Part shown: positions 11,598 through 23,494 of the stretch, one piece after another
How positions within the stretch are numbered: the first letter of the stretch is position 1
Layout: each line of letters begins with the position of its first letter
Origin: Podocnemis expansa
Taxonomy: Eukaryota; Chordata; Testudines; Podocnemididae
DNA: 64,000 nt
Direction: 5' to 3'
Assembly: GCA_007922195.1 (NCBI GenBank)
Contig: ML681996.1
Location: 20,836,693 to 20,900,692, forward strand
The notes under the pieces: generated by a model
Databases searched by the model: none
What the model was told of the DNA's origin: nothing
What the model saw: only the letters and a program-made list of their open reading frames with translations
Translations under genes and position numbers: made by a program

Positions 11598-12937
11598 CTT
11601 TCCCTAATGCATATCTTTACTTAAGCCTTGCATTCCTGACTATACATTGCAACACAGTATTCATGTCTGGATTGCTTGCTTTTCAGGAATCAAACCCTGA
11701 ATAGTAGCTCTGTCTGCATGCTGTTCATATATGACCTGATCTAGGTTCCAGGCTATTTTATCACTAGTACTAAGGTGTCATTTCTTATCTTAATTAGACT
11801 GACTCCAGCTGAATGCATTCTGTGTCCTTATTTACAACTTAATTTTCCATTCACTTTTTCAGTCATCCTTACTGAGAAATGAAGTCTTACTATGCCACGT
11901 TTCTCATGTCAAGCTAGGCATACACTATTTTCAGGATGAAATGTTTGTTAAACAAAATATATTTATATTCCCAATTTAGCAGACATTAATTCAGAAAATG
12001 CCTTCTGTGACAGTTTTCAGTACAAATCAGAGGATATTTCTACCCAACACCAGAGTTCTAATTATAATAGTTTCTCCCCCTAACTGTGTGTGCAAATCTT
12101 ATTTACATGCACATATAGAGACTCATAAGAATTGGTCATAGTAATAAAAACTATGGATGATAAAACAAGAGCTTCAAAAGCATGTTATGAATAAGAGGAA
12201 CATTTTAAAACTAGTGTATTCTAGTTTCAGTTTTTAATAGCTCTTCAGATAATAGCTCTTTTCAAGACTCCCATTAGGGGTGAATAGATTAGTAAAGAAA
12301 AATCAATAAATAAAAAAAAATGCACAGAAAAATTGAGTGAACAAAGTCTTTTTCTTTCAGATTTTGCGACATGAGTATTTACTCAGCTACAACTCATTTC
12401 TTTATCCAGGAAACTGCAAAACATTTCTGTGATAGCTTTACTGACTGTTTTCAGCTGCTAAATTGACTTCACCACCCAGACAGTAACAAGCAGAGTGACT
12501 TAAGGCAAGATCTATTGATCGAAGGACATACACAAAGAGAGAAGAGAGCCATTGGATCTCTGCGGAATAGGACTTCTAGAGACACACACTGTGTGCAGCA
12601 CCTGGGTAGCAGTAGGAAACTTTGGAAGGAGAAAGTGCAGCAAAGAGGATGCCTGTCACTACATCTACAGAGTCAGTGGCAGCATGTAACAGTCATCCTC
12701 CAAGCTTGGGTCAAGAGACTTGGCCTCACACCACTGCAGTAAAACTAACTTTGTAGACAGTTATGACTCATGCTGAAATCATGAGCTCTGAACCCACTCC
12801 CCTAGTTTACAGAGCCAAAATTCCACTCAGGGCACAAAGATTTATGCAGCTATTTTAAGCACATAGCGCAAGTCCAAGTTTGTCAACCAAGATTCTGAGA
12901 CTTGGAGCCATTGCCTGGGTAGACATACCTTCTGGTA
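11598..12937. other. unique sequence, no gene seen
   Basis: AT-rich with no repeat I can name. The open frame at 12515-12742 has no recognisable domain and no exon signature. Confidence 0.5.
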
Positions 12938-13900
12938 CCAGGGCCAGTTTAAAGGGCTCTGGAGCCCCAGGCTGCCCACTTTCAGGGCCCTCTTTCTTAG
13001 GCCCAGTGGCCCACCTTCCCACTTTGGCAGCCAGCCTGGGGCCAGAGTTGGGCACTGGAGGGGGCCTGACTGGCTGGTGCTGAGGGGACAAGGGCTCAGG
13101 GGCCAGAGGCCATGGTATGCAGTGCTGCAGCCCTGTCCCTAGGCTGGCTGGTCTGCCCCAGGGGGTTGTGTGGCCTCTGGCAGTGCTTCAGGCCAGCAGT
13201 GCTTTTTTTTTTTTTTTTTTTTTTCTTCTTTTTCTGTGCTGGTGCTCTATTAGTTTTAATTCATAATAAGGCTTATCCATGGTGGTGCAGCCATTAGAAT
13301 ATTATATTACATATTTGTGCCAGTCTGACATTCTGTCCAGCAGAAGACAATAGTACCTGTGCACACTACTCATAACAATATTCCTGGGGGACTGTTGTTA
13401 TATTCAATGGGATTTCTGTGTAAAATTGATGAGGATTTGGTTTAAATCTTTCTCTTTGACTAGCAGCCATTATCGTTGTATCTGAATGACTCTGACTGCA
13501 ACATCAGAGCCCTCACTTCTAGCTTCATCTACATTTTGTTGGGATGCTGCATCAGGCCAATGGGGCACTGGCCAGGCCAGCCTGATCTGCAGGGTCCCTG
13601 GCACAATAAGTGCTTCTGGTCCTGGAGCAGTGTTGTTAGAGTTAGCACTAGGTGCTGGCCTGTCCTAGCCACTGGAGCAGGTCAAGAAGCCCAGGGGTGA
13701 GGTGGAAGTGGCAGCACTGTGGACTGTAGCTGCAAGGCCCTGGCCCTCGCAGTGCCCCACCAAGAACCCCCCAGGCTCTGCTGGCACTGTGCTGGTATGA
13801 GCAGGGCCAGATCTTGTGGGACAGAGGGAACCAGAGGCCACCTTTAGCCCAGAGACTGGGGCTGCAGTCCCTGAAGCATCTGTTGTGATCTGACCCTGTC
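12938..13900. repeat. GC-rich block with a hAT-like left terminus
   Basis: It starts CAGGGCCAGTTTAAAGGGCT, in the style of hAT termini seen elsewhere in the window, and continues GC-rich to about 13200. A T-run of about 23 bases (13202-13224) interrupts it, and a second GC-rich segment covers 13530-13900. I did not find the partner terminus. Confidence 0.4.
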
Positions 13901-15379
13901 TAGGCATGAAAAATATTTTAAAATTGTAAACTGTCATTTTAAATGTCAGAGTTTTCATTCTGGTTCTGCCTACAAGCTAGGGCTAGGGTGCAAGCAGAAT
14001 TAGTCTGCAGCCAGCTAGCTTACAGTAAAGTGGAGTGAGTTTTGCCTTGCTATTTTGAGGAATGGCCTTCCATGTGTCTTTGGATTCAGCTTCTAGCTGG
14101 GTTAGCATTCTGGATGTTGGATAATATAAAAGTAGTGAATTGAGATTTTTGATCATGAGTACTTGTGTTTTTTATCTAACTTCTCTGGGTATATGCCTTG
14201 AAACAAAACAGAGGAGATATTTTGCAATTCTGCTTCTTCATCTTTTTTCACAGCTTCTTCCACTTCTTGACTCAGATTAGCACCAGCTCAAATTGCTAAT
14301 CTGGCAACAGACTCTGTACTGCCAGAAAAAAGGGGAGGCGAAGGTCTCCTTTTTCTGTCAGTCTCTCCTAAGTATTTCAGTTGACAAGTCATACCAGAAG
14401 ACAACGCTCAGACTTGAGCTGACAGTTGGAGCCCTTTTCATCTCGGGGAACAATTAATCATCATCTCTTTATTGTGACCCCTGTAACCTGAGTAAGAAGG
14501 AGGTACAGCAAACAGTGCAGACTACACGTGAATGATACCGATGTGTCATTCACAGTATATATGGGGGGGGGCTATTGTCTCTGATCATTAGATTTTTGCT
14601 CATACAGAGGAGTGCCACTAATCTTGGTGTTTTTAAGTGTGCTGTACTTGTGTGTCACCTTTTGTCATTTTAATTTGCAATTTAGGGAGACTGCCATACC
14701 TTTCAGGACTGACTTCTCAGTTTAGCAGTATAGATTTGAGTGTGAAAAGCCTGAGGTTCAAAGCCAGCATAAGCCTAACAAAAGTAGGGGGAAACGTTCT
14801 TATATTTGTAGTTAAAGTTCCATGTCCTGTGTTAGGTAGGGGGTCAGACTAAAGGGTTATCCTAATTCCTTTCTGCCTTTTAAAGTGTTCTGGTTGGATT
14901 CCCAGCTGTTATTAGATGATCAGGTAGCAGCAACTGTCAAAAGCTTTCCTTTATTTATGTATGGTCAAGGAGTTGGAATTGTAACCCTTTCTTTTGGATA
15001 CATGCATTGCTTTTGCAATCCATGCCTTTATCACTTCTATATTATATTATTACAATGCATGCTATGTGGGACTAAACTTTATAGCCACCTACAAACTGAA
15101 GCTTATAAATAGTGCTCTATCAGCTAGCATGGTTGTCTGTTGATTTCAGGATAGATATTAAGAGGCTGGTTTTGACCTATAAAACTCTAAAATCTAGATT
15201 TTTTTAAGGATATATTAAATGGTGTTTTGCTAAGCATTGAAATATTTAACTGATTTAGGTTCCTAAGCCCCATTTTCAGAAATGTTTTATACATGCAAGA
15301 GCCTAAATCTCTTTGAAAATCAATGAAACGCAGGAGCCTAAATGCCTACAAATCTTGAAAATAAAATTTAGGATCCACA
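13901..15379. other. unique sequence with faint repeat traces
   Basis: At 14725-14880 a GGTTCAAAGCC box is followed by a GGGGGTCAGACTAAAGGG stretch that could be a very old tRNA-CR1 SINE. At 15255-15360 an imperfect foldback with CCTAAGCCCC and GGAGCCTAAATG resembles an old MITE. No gene seen. Confidence 0.4.
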
Positions 15380-15783
15380 GGCTATGTCTACATCTAACTG
15401 CTTAGTCAACTTGCTTAGTACAAACTAAGCAGTCTGAAGTTAGTTTGAACTAACCAAATCTTTTTTAGTTCAGACTAACTTTTTAGTTCAAATTTAAAAA
15501 GTGCGGCTAGTTCAAACTAAAAGTTAGTTTAAACTAAAAGAAACACGGTTGGTTCAAACTAACCACTAGTTCAAATTTATTTAGTTTGAACTAGCATGAC
15601 TACATTGTGCTAGTTCAAACTAAAGTTCAAAATAATTTTGAACTAAGCAGTTAGTTTGAACTTCCCATTCAAACTAAAAAAAATTTTTAGTTTGAACTCG
15701 GCAAAGCCTAGTATAGACAGGGATCAAATTAGTCCGGATTAAACCTCCTTAATCTAGACTAATTTGCTAGAGTATACATATCC
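15380..15783. mobile_element. Harbinger-type MITE, TTAGTTTGAACTAA class
   Basis: It begins GGCTATGTCTACATC and ends in a decayed inverse (GTATACATATCC). The body repeats the same palindromic word as the MITE at 5936-6883 (for example AAACTAAAAGTTAGTTT near 15515), but the GC-rich core is absent, so this is a shorter member of that family. Confidence 0.8.
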
Positions 15784-18700
15784 TAAGTCACTTAAATGTT
15801 GTCATGCTGACTGTAGCATTACCTTAATGACTTAGAATTGCACCCCTCCTTTATTATCCTACTGTAGTTACAATTAAGAGAAAGGCTTGATTTTGAGCTG
15901 ACCCAAAAAACCAGAAAGATTGGTGGCAATCTCTTCTCTAAGAAAGGCTCGAGACAAGAGATCATGTCAGACTTTTGATAAAGCCTCCATCAACTGGTGT
16001 TTAGGGCATGTTCATCAGAGACCACTGTGGACCATCTGTCTCATCATTATCAGAATTATGAACAGCCATTTTTTTCTAGGTAAATTTGTACTGTTCAGGA
16101 GATAGCAAAGTTATCAGGAATGTTAGTGGGGAAATTTTAGGCTAGATATTTTTATAATAATTGTTGCAGTGCCTCAACACAAAATGTTCCCTTTTCCTTC
16201 TGCTTTTCATAGAAACTTTGTCTATATTATCACTTACAGAGACACTAAAATATTTGGAAAAACACTAATAAAAAGACTTAGAGATGCCTATCATATGAAG
16301 TGGCATGGTGCAGATGTGTGTAAATGTATTTATAAAAAATCTAGGTAAAAGGCAGCTGTCTTTTTCATTTTATTAAAACATACTGTTTTTAGTTTTATCA
16401 GATTAATATAAATAATTACTATTTGATAAAGAATATTACATTTAAAAAATGGATGGGCAAGTCAAACAGGTCAGATGGTGAGCCTTGTGAATTTAAAACA
16501 CGCTACCTATAAGTGAACACTTAGGGACCTGATTCTGCATCCTGTCCACATTCCAACTTCCACTGAAGGCAATGGAAGTTCTCAGGGTGCAAAAATGCAG
16601 GATCAGATACTAAGAACTAGAAATGGCTATATGTGTGACCTGTTAAATGTTGCATGGCAATATATGTAAGAAACAAAGGTTTGTTTGAATCCATAAGATG
16701 TATAAGATGTCATGGAAAAGTCACAGTCATGTACATCATAACAAATAATTCTTCAACTACCATTGCTTAAGTCAGTTTACATAATTTTTTGTAAGTAATA
16801 TCATGTTCTTCAATAAGCCACTTCTGATTTTGCAAATATATGAAACTTTTATCCCTTTAGAAATACACATGTTAAATGGATGCCTTTTTCTTTAGATTTT
16901 ATAGATAATTTGAAAAACCTCTCCTGTGAGGTACTAATTTATTATCATTGTATTTTTATTTTTTTAAATACAAGGTAAAATATAAATTCAGAACAATAAA
17001 CATTAAGTTATAAAAACTGTTCTCAAGTCTTAAAAGTTTTCTTCTATTATGAGCTTTCAAACACTGGGATTGCTTAGAAAAAAAAAAGATGAATATCAGA
17101 AGCATTCTGGATATTTCTAGAAGCAGCCCAGCTTAGAATAAATATCTGCAAAAACTGAAGCAGAATTTCACAGTCATTTAGAGCTGTTTTCTCAATTTAG
17201 ATGTTATTAATGAATTACAACATTCTGACCTGTAAGTAAAATTGCATCTCTGTTCACTTCTTAGTTCCATTTTTCCAAAACAGTGCTGTAGAGTCTAAAA
17301 GGGGAAAAATCTTTCACCCACAACTTTATCTGTCGAAATGAATGTCAAAGATTCAATACAAGTTCATCTACATGATCTATTTATAACAGAATGATTCATG
17401 TATGAGTCTTTTACATATGAAGTTAAATTAGCACAATTCATTTAACACATTCAACAACAAAGCATGGGTTAAATAGCTAGAAACTGTTTTATGCCTTACT
17501 ATATTTTCAAATAATTCTATATCCCACAGCTTGTCTTTTGAGCTTTCAGGTCTGTAGTTTTGTAATGGTTTGTGGCACTGCCAATAACAAGTCTACAGGG
17601 AGCTCTGTTACAAATGGCCAGATTCTTTCATTTGCTCTATTCCCACTGCATGCTGGGATATCCAACTGTGTGAAATCAAGCCTTGGATTATCCATTTACT
17701 ACCACTTTATCCCAGGGGAAATGAACTTGAAAACAAATAGGCTATGCATTTGTAATAAACACAGAGCAAATTCCAAAATGTGTTTCTGTTCAAGTAGAGA
17801 AATGACAATGAGCAAAATTAAAAATCTGAAAATTTCAGTTTTTAACCAAAAAAAAAGCAGTAAATTATCATCAATGTTTCTTTACAAGCCCAATTACATA
17901 AAAAAATTACATGTTCAGTTACAGTAAATTAATATTTCTTTCTAACTTTCTTTCATCATGGGACCTCTTCTATAGTGTCCAGGCAAAAACTCCTATTGAA
18001 CTCAAAGGGAGCTTTTGTTTAAATAAAGACTATAGGATTTGACCTTAAAAGCGTGTATCTATATTTTTTTAATTATGTTCACAATAACCCAGTTTGGAGG
18101 CAAAATGTATTCATATCTCTAACTTCTACATGCTGATCGGGTATTTTATGTATACCCTTTTAAAACTGTTACCTTTAAAAGCCCATCTTTAAAGCCATTT
18201 CAGTATATATAGATGCATGAACTTACCTAGCTGGAATGGGAGTTAGGTGCATAAGTACCTATGGAAATCTCACCAACAGGCTATATTTTATCATTAGGTG
18301 CCTAAATAGTTTTAAAGCTCTGTCTCTGAATGCTGATGGGCCTGATCCAAATCCCATTAAAATCTGCAAAAAGATGCGTATTGACTTTATTAAGATTAGG
18401 ATCAGGACCTATAGGCATATGCTTATTTCCTAAAAGCAATTGCTTAACTATCAATGAAAAGCTGTTCTATTGCACATTAGACTGATTTTGCAACATTTTT
18501 ATCAATAAAAAGTAGTCAAAGAACTGATCATTGTATTATATCACCAATATATTATTGACTCCTGCTAAATTTATTTTTTTTTTAATGAAGCCAGCCAGTA
18601 GCTCTTGCATTAGTACATGATTAAGGACTAAAACTGCTGTATCTAACCTAAATTGTTCATGTTATAGCTGTGCTAAAAAGTAATAAGTTCATGTAGATTT

Positions 18701-18993
18701 ATTCCAATGCATAATTAAGAAACTCTTTTAATATTTATAAAGTATTTTAATAAATAAAATCAATTATTAAAAATCTAAGAGCATTCAGAAAGGCATTTTC
18801 TAATCACACAATAATGGCCAAACATAACTCTTGCCATTCTTGTACACAGATCCTTTCCCGTCATTATTCTCATCAGCTCTTACTGAGGTAGTGTTGAATT
18901 TAGAGCCATTAGTAGCATACTTAAGAGGAATGGGCCTTTAGACTGTAAACTCATCAGAACTTGTGCCATGTCTATTGAATGCTATCCATACAG
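15784..18993. other. AT-rich unique sequence with old short foldbacks
   Basis: Short foldback MITE-like pieces: 16523-16620 (GGACCTGATTCTGCATCCTG ... TGCAGGATCAG), 17975-18045 (CTCCTATTGAACTCAAAGGG) and 18325-18410 (GGGCCTGATCC ... GGATCAGGACC). The longest open frame (17538-17927, 129 codons) shows no domain and no coding bias. No gene supported. Confidence 0.5.
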
Positions 18994-19026
18994 GATGATG
19001 ATGATGATGATGATTGATGATGATTG
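18994..19026. repeat. (GAT)n microsatellite
   Basis: About ten GAT units with one interruption (GATTGATGATGATT). Confidence 0.85.
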
Positions 19027-19109
19027 TTTTTTAGTAAAATTTTGAGAACACAGTCACCGGCATGCAAACACCATTGAATTTAGATGCTGTGTATGCTGTA
19101 ATCTGTGCT

Positions 19110-19233
19110 GTCATTAGTGTAGTGGCTAGCACTGCTACTTAATATACAGAAGAGCCTGGGTTCAAGCCTCAGGAAGTTGGACTTGATGATCTCATGAGGT
19201 CCCTTCCAGCCCTATAATCCTCTTCTATTCTAA
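19110..19233 (+). mobile_element. tRNA-derived SINE with a CR1 3' tail
   Basis: The head has an A-box-like TTAGTGTAGTGGCTAGCAC and an excellent B box GGTTCAAGCCT at 19159-19169, as in a tRNA-derived pol III promoter. It is followed by TTGGACTTGATGATCTCATG and GGTCCCTTCCAGCCCTATAA, which is the CR1 3' end. This is the architecture of a SINE mobilised by CR1 machinery. About 125 bp; no TSD found. Confidence 0.7.
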
Positions 19234-19990
19234 ATAGACTAACTGAGTGTGTAAACTCTAGGACAGGTCAGTTTCCATAGCTTTGGCAAACAAACCTATG
19301 AAAAACTGGTGTGGAAATTGTTCTTCTTTGCTGAAGAAGTGACCATCCCAACAGAGATTATAGATTTAAAGCAAGGTTGATTACTACACCGGGGGGGAGG
19401 GGGACTCTTTAAATGTTTTCCAACTGATTGCAAAGCTAGTTTTAACTTATCACTCCACAGCAATTTCTTAGAACAAGATTGTCATTAACTTTTGGCCTTA
19501 AATAAACTCTGTCCAAGGTCTGATGTTAACAGTAAATGCATTAGAGTTTTCATTTGTAGATTATTTTTTAAAAGATTCCTATTGACTACTTCTTTAAATT
19601 AAGACATTACTTGTGAACTTAACTTTAATAAATAATGATTATCTCCCTACATGTACTTTACCAGAGGATGAGATGCTTGAATGGTGGAGCACACAGCAAC
19701 AGCAGACTACATCCTTGGGCATTTTCTGAGTGATAGTTGAGTTGGGTTTGAGTGAGTGATTGAGGAGGGTTTAATTTTTCATGGGTAGGGAATAATTTAC
19801 TGCTCTTACTGTCCCCCTTTAACTTGATTTGAAAGAGAAAATGTTGAGGGAGAGTAGGAAAGGAAAGAACTAGATGGCTTGAAGGGAATATAGGAGGGTT
19901 GAGAGAAGATGTTGGGGGTACAGAAATGGGATTATTTAAAGGTAGAAAGGACAAAGGGAAAAGTACTGTTTTGAGAGGCAAGAAAGAATA
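19234..19990. other. unique sequence, no gene seen
   Basis: AT-rich; a G-run lies at 19391-19405. The open frame at 19658-19981 (minus) is purine-biased sequence without a recognisable domain. Confidence 0.5.
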
Positions 19991-20036
19991 ACAAGCAAGG
20001 AGTCCTGTGGCACTTAAAGACTAACAAATTTATGTA

Positions 20037-20079
20037 TCAGATGAACTTTCATGGGAGAAAATCCCACTTCATCAGATGC
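20037..20079 (-). ncRNA. hammerhead-ribozyme-like motif (core intact)
   Basis: Minus strand: GCAT, then CTGATGA, one extra A, a GTGGGA/TCCCAT hairpin with a TTTTC loop, then GAAA and GTTC. This matches a type I hammerhead with a one-base-pair stem III (the last A of GAAA with the U of UC), predicted cleavage after that C, and a weakened stem I. The extra A before helix II is present in all copies. Activity untested. Confidence 0.6.
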
Positions 20080-20193
20080 TTTAAAGATGGGGGACCATAC
20101 AGAATGGGAGGAGAATAAATGCAGGGAAATGTAAGTCATGGGATCAGGTCACATTTATTTTCCTTCCATTTTGTAAGGTCCCCCATCTTCAAG

Positions 20194-20234
20194 CCATCTG
20201 ATGAAGTGAGATTTTCTCACACAGAAGCTCATGC
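20194..20234 (+). ncRNA. hammerhead-like motif, core mutated
   Basis: CTGATGA is intact at 20198-20204 and stem I can form (CAT with ATG around GCTC), but the GAAA box reads AGAA, so activity should be lost. It is the opposite-strand partner of the motif at 20037-20079 in the same foldback. Confidence 0.5.
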
Positions 20235-20332
20235 AGTAGATCCATTTGTTAGTCTTTAAATTCTATAGGACTCCTTGCTTGTTTTGCTGAACTAGACTAA
20301 CACAGCTATGCCTTTGGAACATGAAAAGAATA

Positions 20333-23029
20333 AAGGGAACTTTAAAAAAAGAGTGGCAGGTAGAGGACACATTCTGGGCAAAGAAAGAAGGAATTGATGA
20401 TAAGGGAGAAGAAAGGTCCTTAGAAGATTGAAAACCACCCATCAGAGCCTGCTGCAATGGACGCATAGAGAAGCACAGGAGGCAACCTGGCCAAAGATGT
20501 TTGAGACTGAAGCAGGCCAAAGTAGGGTCACCAGAACCAAAGAAAAATGTTGAGAGCCTGATAAGGTGGAACCAGAATCATATATGCAAACACAGACACA
20601 TGCACAGGGTAGCAGGAAACATTTGATCCCAGAAGTCGGGGTGGGTGGCTGGGGCTTAGGTATTGTCAAGAAAGATCTATGTTCTCACTTGCTCCTTAGC
20701 ATGAGCAAAATCACCCCATTGCCTAGGAGATGAATTATGGGCTCACAGAACATGGCACAGAGGCATACATATAGTATTGCATTCTTCCATTGCAGATGGA
20801 TGAAAGGCAATAAATAGCAGCTTATATGTTTTATTTCTTTATATTTCTTTTTCCTGGGTGGTTTTTTTTTTTCTTTTTTTGGCTTTGTAGACAGATGATG
20901 CTAGTGACCCACTTATTCCTCTGGGTCAGAGGAAGGTGACAGGTTAAATAATTTAAATGATTAAAACTCAACAATGCACATACAAATCTACATAAAAAGA
21001 AAGCACAAAAAAAGTGGAGGACATTTCTAGGATTAAGATGACGTAAGGTGCAGTCTGACACTAACTATCTCTAGCAGACTTATGTGAATTAAGAATTTGT
21101 TGGGTCACTAATTATTCTGAAAAATAAAATAAATACTTTCAATTTGAACTGAAAAAAAACATTTTTATGTGTCAAATTAAGAAATTGTATGGTCAAATTA
21201 AACATTTCATTTAACCAATTCTGAAATATTTCAGTTATATTTTGAACACTTTTAAATATTGTATTGGTATTTAAACAAATTAACGTGCTAAAACCCTAAT
21301 TTTGAGCTGAAAAAAAAATCATTCAGAACAGTCAAACCAGCGTAATTTGATGTAAAAAAAATGTTTGTCTGTTTTATCGCAACAGTTTGGCTAAATAGGC
21401 ACATTTGTTTCTGTTTTGCTAACTATTCATTTTTTCATCAAAAAGAAGTTTTGTAGAAAAAATTTCACTCAACTCTAATTTCTAGGCCCTCACCCATGTT
21501 TAGGAAAGGACCTTATCCAGGGATGAGCTTTGTAAAGCTCAAAATAACTAAGCAAAGATACTGAGTTCTTGCTAAAAGATCTTGGAGAAGGTCAAAACAA
21601 TAGGAAACGAGGAAGGGATTAATGAGGCAGCAGGTCCTTGAAAGCTTGCATAGGATGATACAAATATTTCTTTGATTGATCTTAGTCCTTCATCCTAGCC
21701 ACCTGCCTAGTTTCCAACTTTTGGCCTGCAACTCTGTCGTTATTCTCTGGCCTATATCCCAGATTCACTAGATCTTTCTGATATCTGAACAAGTCTTTTG
21801 GTTTTTATTTCTATCAGATGTTGGTTGCTACACCTTTAGCTGTTTCATTTCACTGAACAGATAGATATAAGTGTGAAGCTGTTTACCTTACTTAGTGATT
21901 TACTATAGTCCACGTTTTCTGCTCCATACTATTCAGTGGTAGTGTTGCTTTTGATTTAAGTGACTGTAACACTGAACACAGCAAATTAAGATTGTATATC
22001 ATATTTTGAGAACTGTTCATTGGTATAAAAAAAAAACCCACACACACAAACATCCCTATTGATGTAATGCCTTTAATTATTCTGGAAAACATCTTTCATA
22101 GTAGGCCTTGAATTCCCTTCTCTTTCCTATTAGACTAAGTCTAATTCCTTTATCCCTCTCTCCTAATTAATATTCCTCTGATCTGCTATAATATTTGCCA
22201 CTTTACACTTCAGCCTCTCCATGATAATTATGTCTAATGTGGTAAGCTGACTAATAGGGACACAATGCAGCACACACCTGTATGGTTCAAATATGGTTCT
22301 CTTAAACATAAAATAAAAACAACCGTCAGTTAATTTCAGGTTAAGGTTGCTCAATTATGCTTCCTGTCAACACAACCACTAAAATTCCAGGAAGGCACCA
22401 GATCAGGCAACGCTTATGCAAATCCACCCCAATTTGTGTGTCTTACAAGTCACACCTAGTCACACCTTATAACACCCAAAGTGTTCTCACATTATGCTCA
22501 ACTCACCAACAAACTGTTTTCACTTGCAGCATACAGAAACCATATCCAAAATGTACATACCCAGTTCTTAAACATCAAACTCACACACATAGCTGACTGC
22601 AGTGTTCATAGGTAGTAATAACAATACATTACAACTTTTTGAAATAAAAGTCTCCTAGGAAACTATACAAATGGGTCTAAAATCAGAGTTATAGTTCTAC
22701 AGGTGATTTCTTTTGTGGGGGACAAGGAAGCGATGTTGGGTAACATGGCTGTAATGGGGGAAAAGCTGAGAAAGTGGCAGGTTTAAGGGCTGTTAGGTTC
22801 TGCTGGTAGAGCAGTTGGAAAGTGATGCTCTTCTAGAGGAAAGAGAATTGGGTTATACTGAAAGCAAGTCTCCAGTAGGGGACTCCGGAGTGACTAAGAC
22901 CAGAGGCATTGATAGATAGCACCCCAGCCCATCCCCCTGCTAGCCCTGCCCCCACTAGACACCCCCCCAGTCTGTTCCCCCCATTTGGCCCTGCCCTGGT
23001 CTGCCTCCTCCACTAGGCTGCTCCCCCCC
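20333..23029. other. AT-rich unique sequence, no gene seen
   Basis: Poly-T tracts near 20860-20880 and an A-run near 22027-22036. The piece at 21310-21480 (ending GAAAAAATTTCACTCAACTC) resembles an old amniote interspersed repeat. The last 100 bases before the gap are C-rich. Confidence 0.5.
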
Positions 23030-23129
23030 NNNNNNNNNNNNNNNNNNNNNNNNNNNNNNNNNNNNNNNNNNNNNNNNNNNNNNNNNNNNNNNNNNNNNNN
23101 NNNNNNNNNNNNNNNNNNNNNNNNNNNNN
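23030..23129. other. assembly gap, 100 N
   Basis: Exactly 100 undetermined bases, preceded by a C-rich tract and a run of C. The size may be a placeholder. Confidence 0.99.
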
Positions 23130-23482
23130 ATTCTGAATGTTACTTGTTGTGAATAGCACTGAATAATTTCATTCTGAGAGGCTGGTGAGATGTAGCTAGT
23201 TTTAGATGCTACATTGCAACTCTTAAGAAATGGATCAATTTCTAAGTAAATAGAGACACAACAAAATTTCCTTTTTTTTTTTTTAACTCTCTTGTGTTTC
23301 ATCATGATCTCTAAATCTCTAAAGGGAATTCCTTGTTCACCCTGAAGTGTTTTAACTTGAACAATCCAGCTGAGATACTCTTGTCTTTCTCATTTGCTCC
23401 ATTTAACATCATCACTGTGAACTTTGCTGTCTCTGAAAGCTGACCATGCTTGGTTTGTGCAATGCTAACTTTTCATGCTGTC
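23130..23482. other. unique sequence, no gene seen
   Basis: AT-rich with a T-run at 23270-23284; nothing recognisable. Confidence 0.5.
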
Positions 23483-23494
23483 TAAAAGAATCCA

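Larger units (their letters stand above)
19991..20324 (-). mobile_element. foldback retroelement with AAAGAATA duplication
   Basis: On the minus strand it has a head (GTTCCAAAGGCATAGCTGTG), a first arm, a central loop, and an inverse arm ending CTCCTTGCTTGTT. AAAGAATA flanks it at 19983-19990 and 20325-20332. The arms are about 120 nt and mutually complementary over most of their length. Each arm contains the hammerhead-like motif; the one at 20037-20079 keeps the catalytic core. About 334 bp; no coding capacity. Confidence 0.85.

Noticed and set aside
12515..12742. 75-codon frame considered as an exon
   Set aside because: No reading-frame conservation clue, no domain and no convincing splice sites.
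13202..13224. T-run considered as a reverse SINE poly(A) tail
   Set aside because: No SINE body on either side and no target duplication.
17538..17927. 129-codon open frame on the plus strand in unique DNA
   Set aside because: No domain, no codon bias, surrounded by AT-rich sequence, no splice or promoter context; most likely chance.
18994..19026. Regular repeat considered as a CRISPR-like array
   Set aside because: Trinucleotide microsatellite; no spacers, and the genome is vertebrate.
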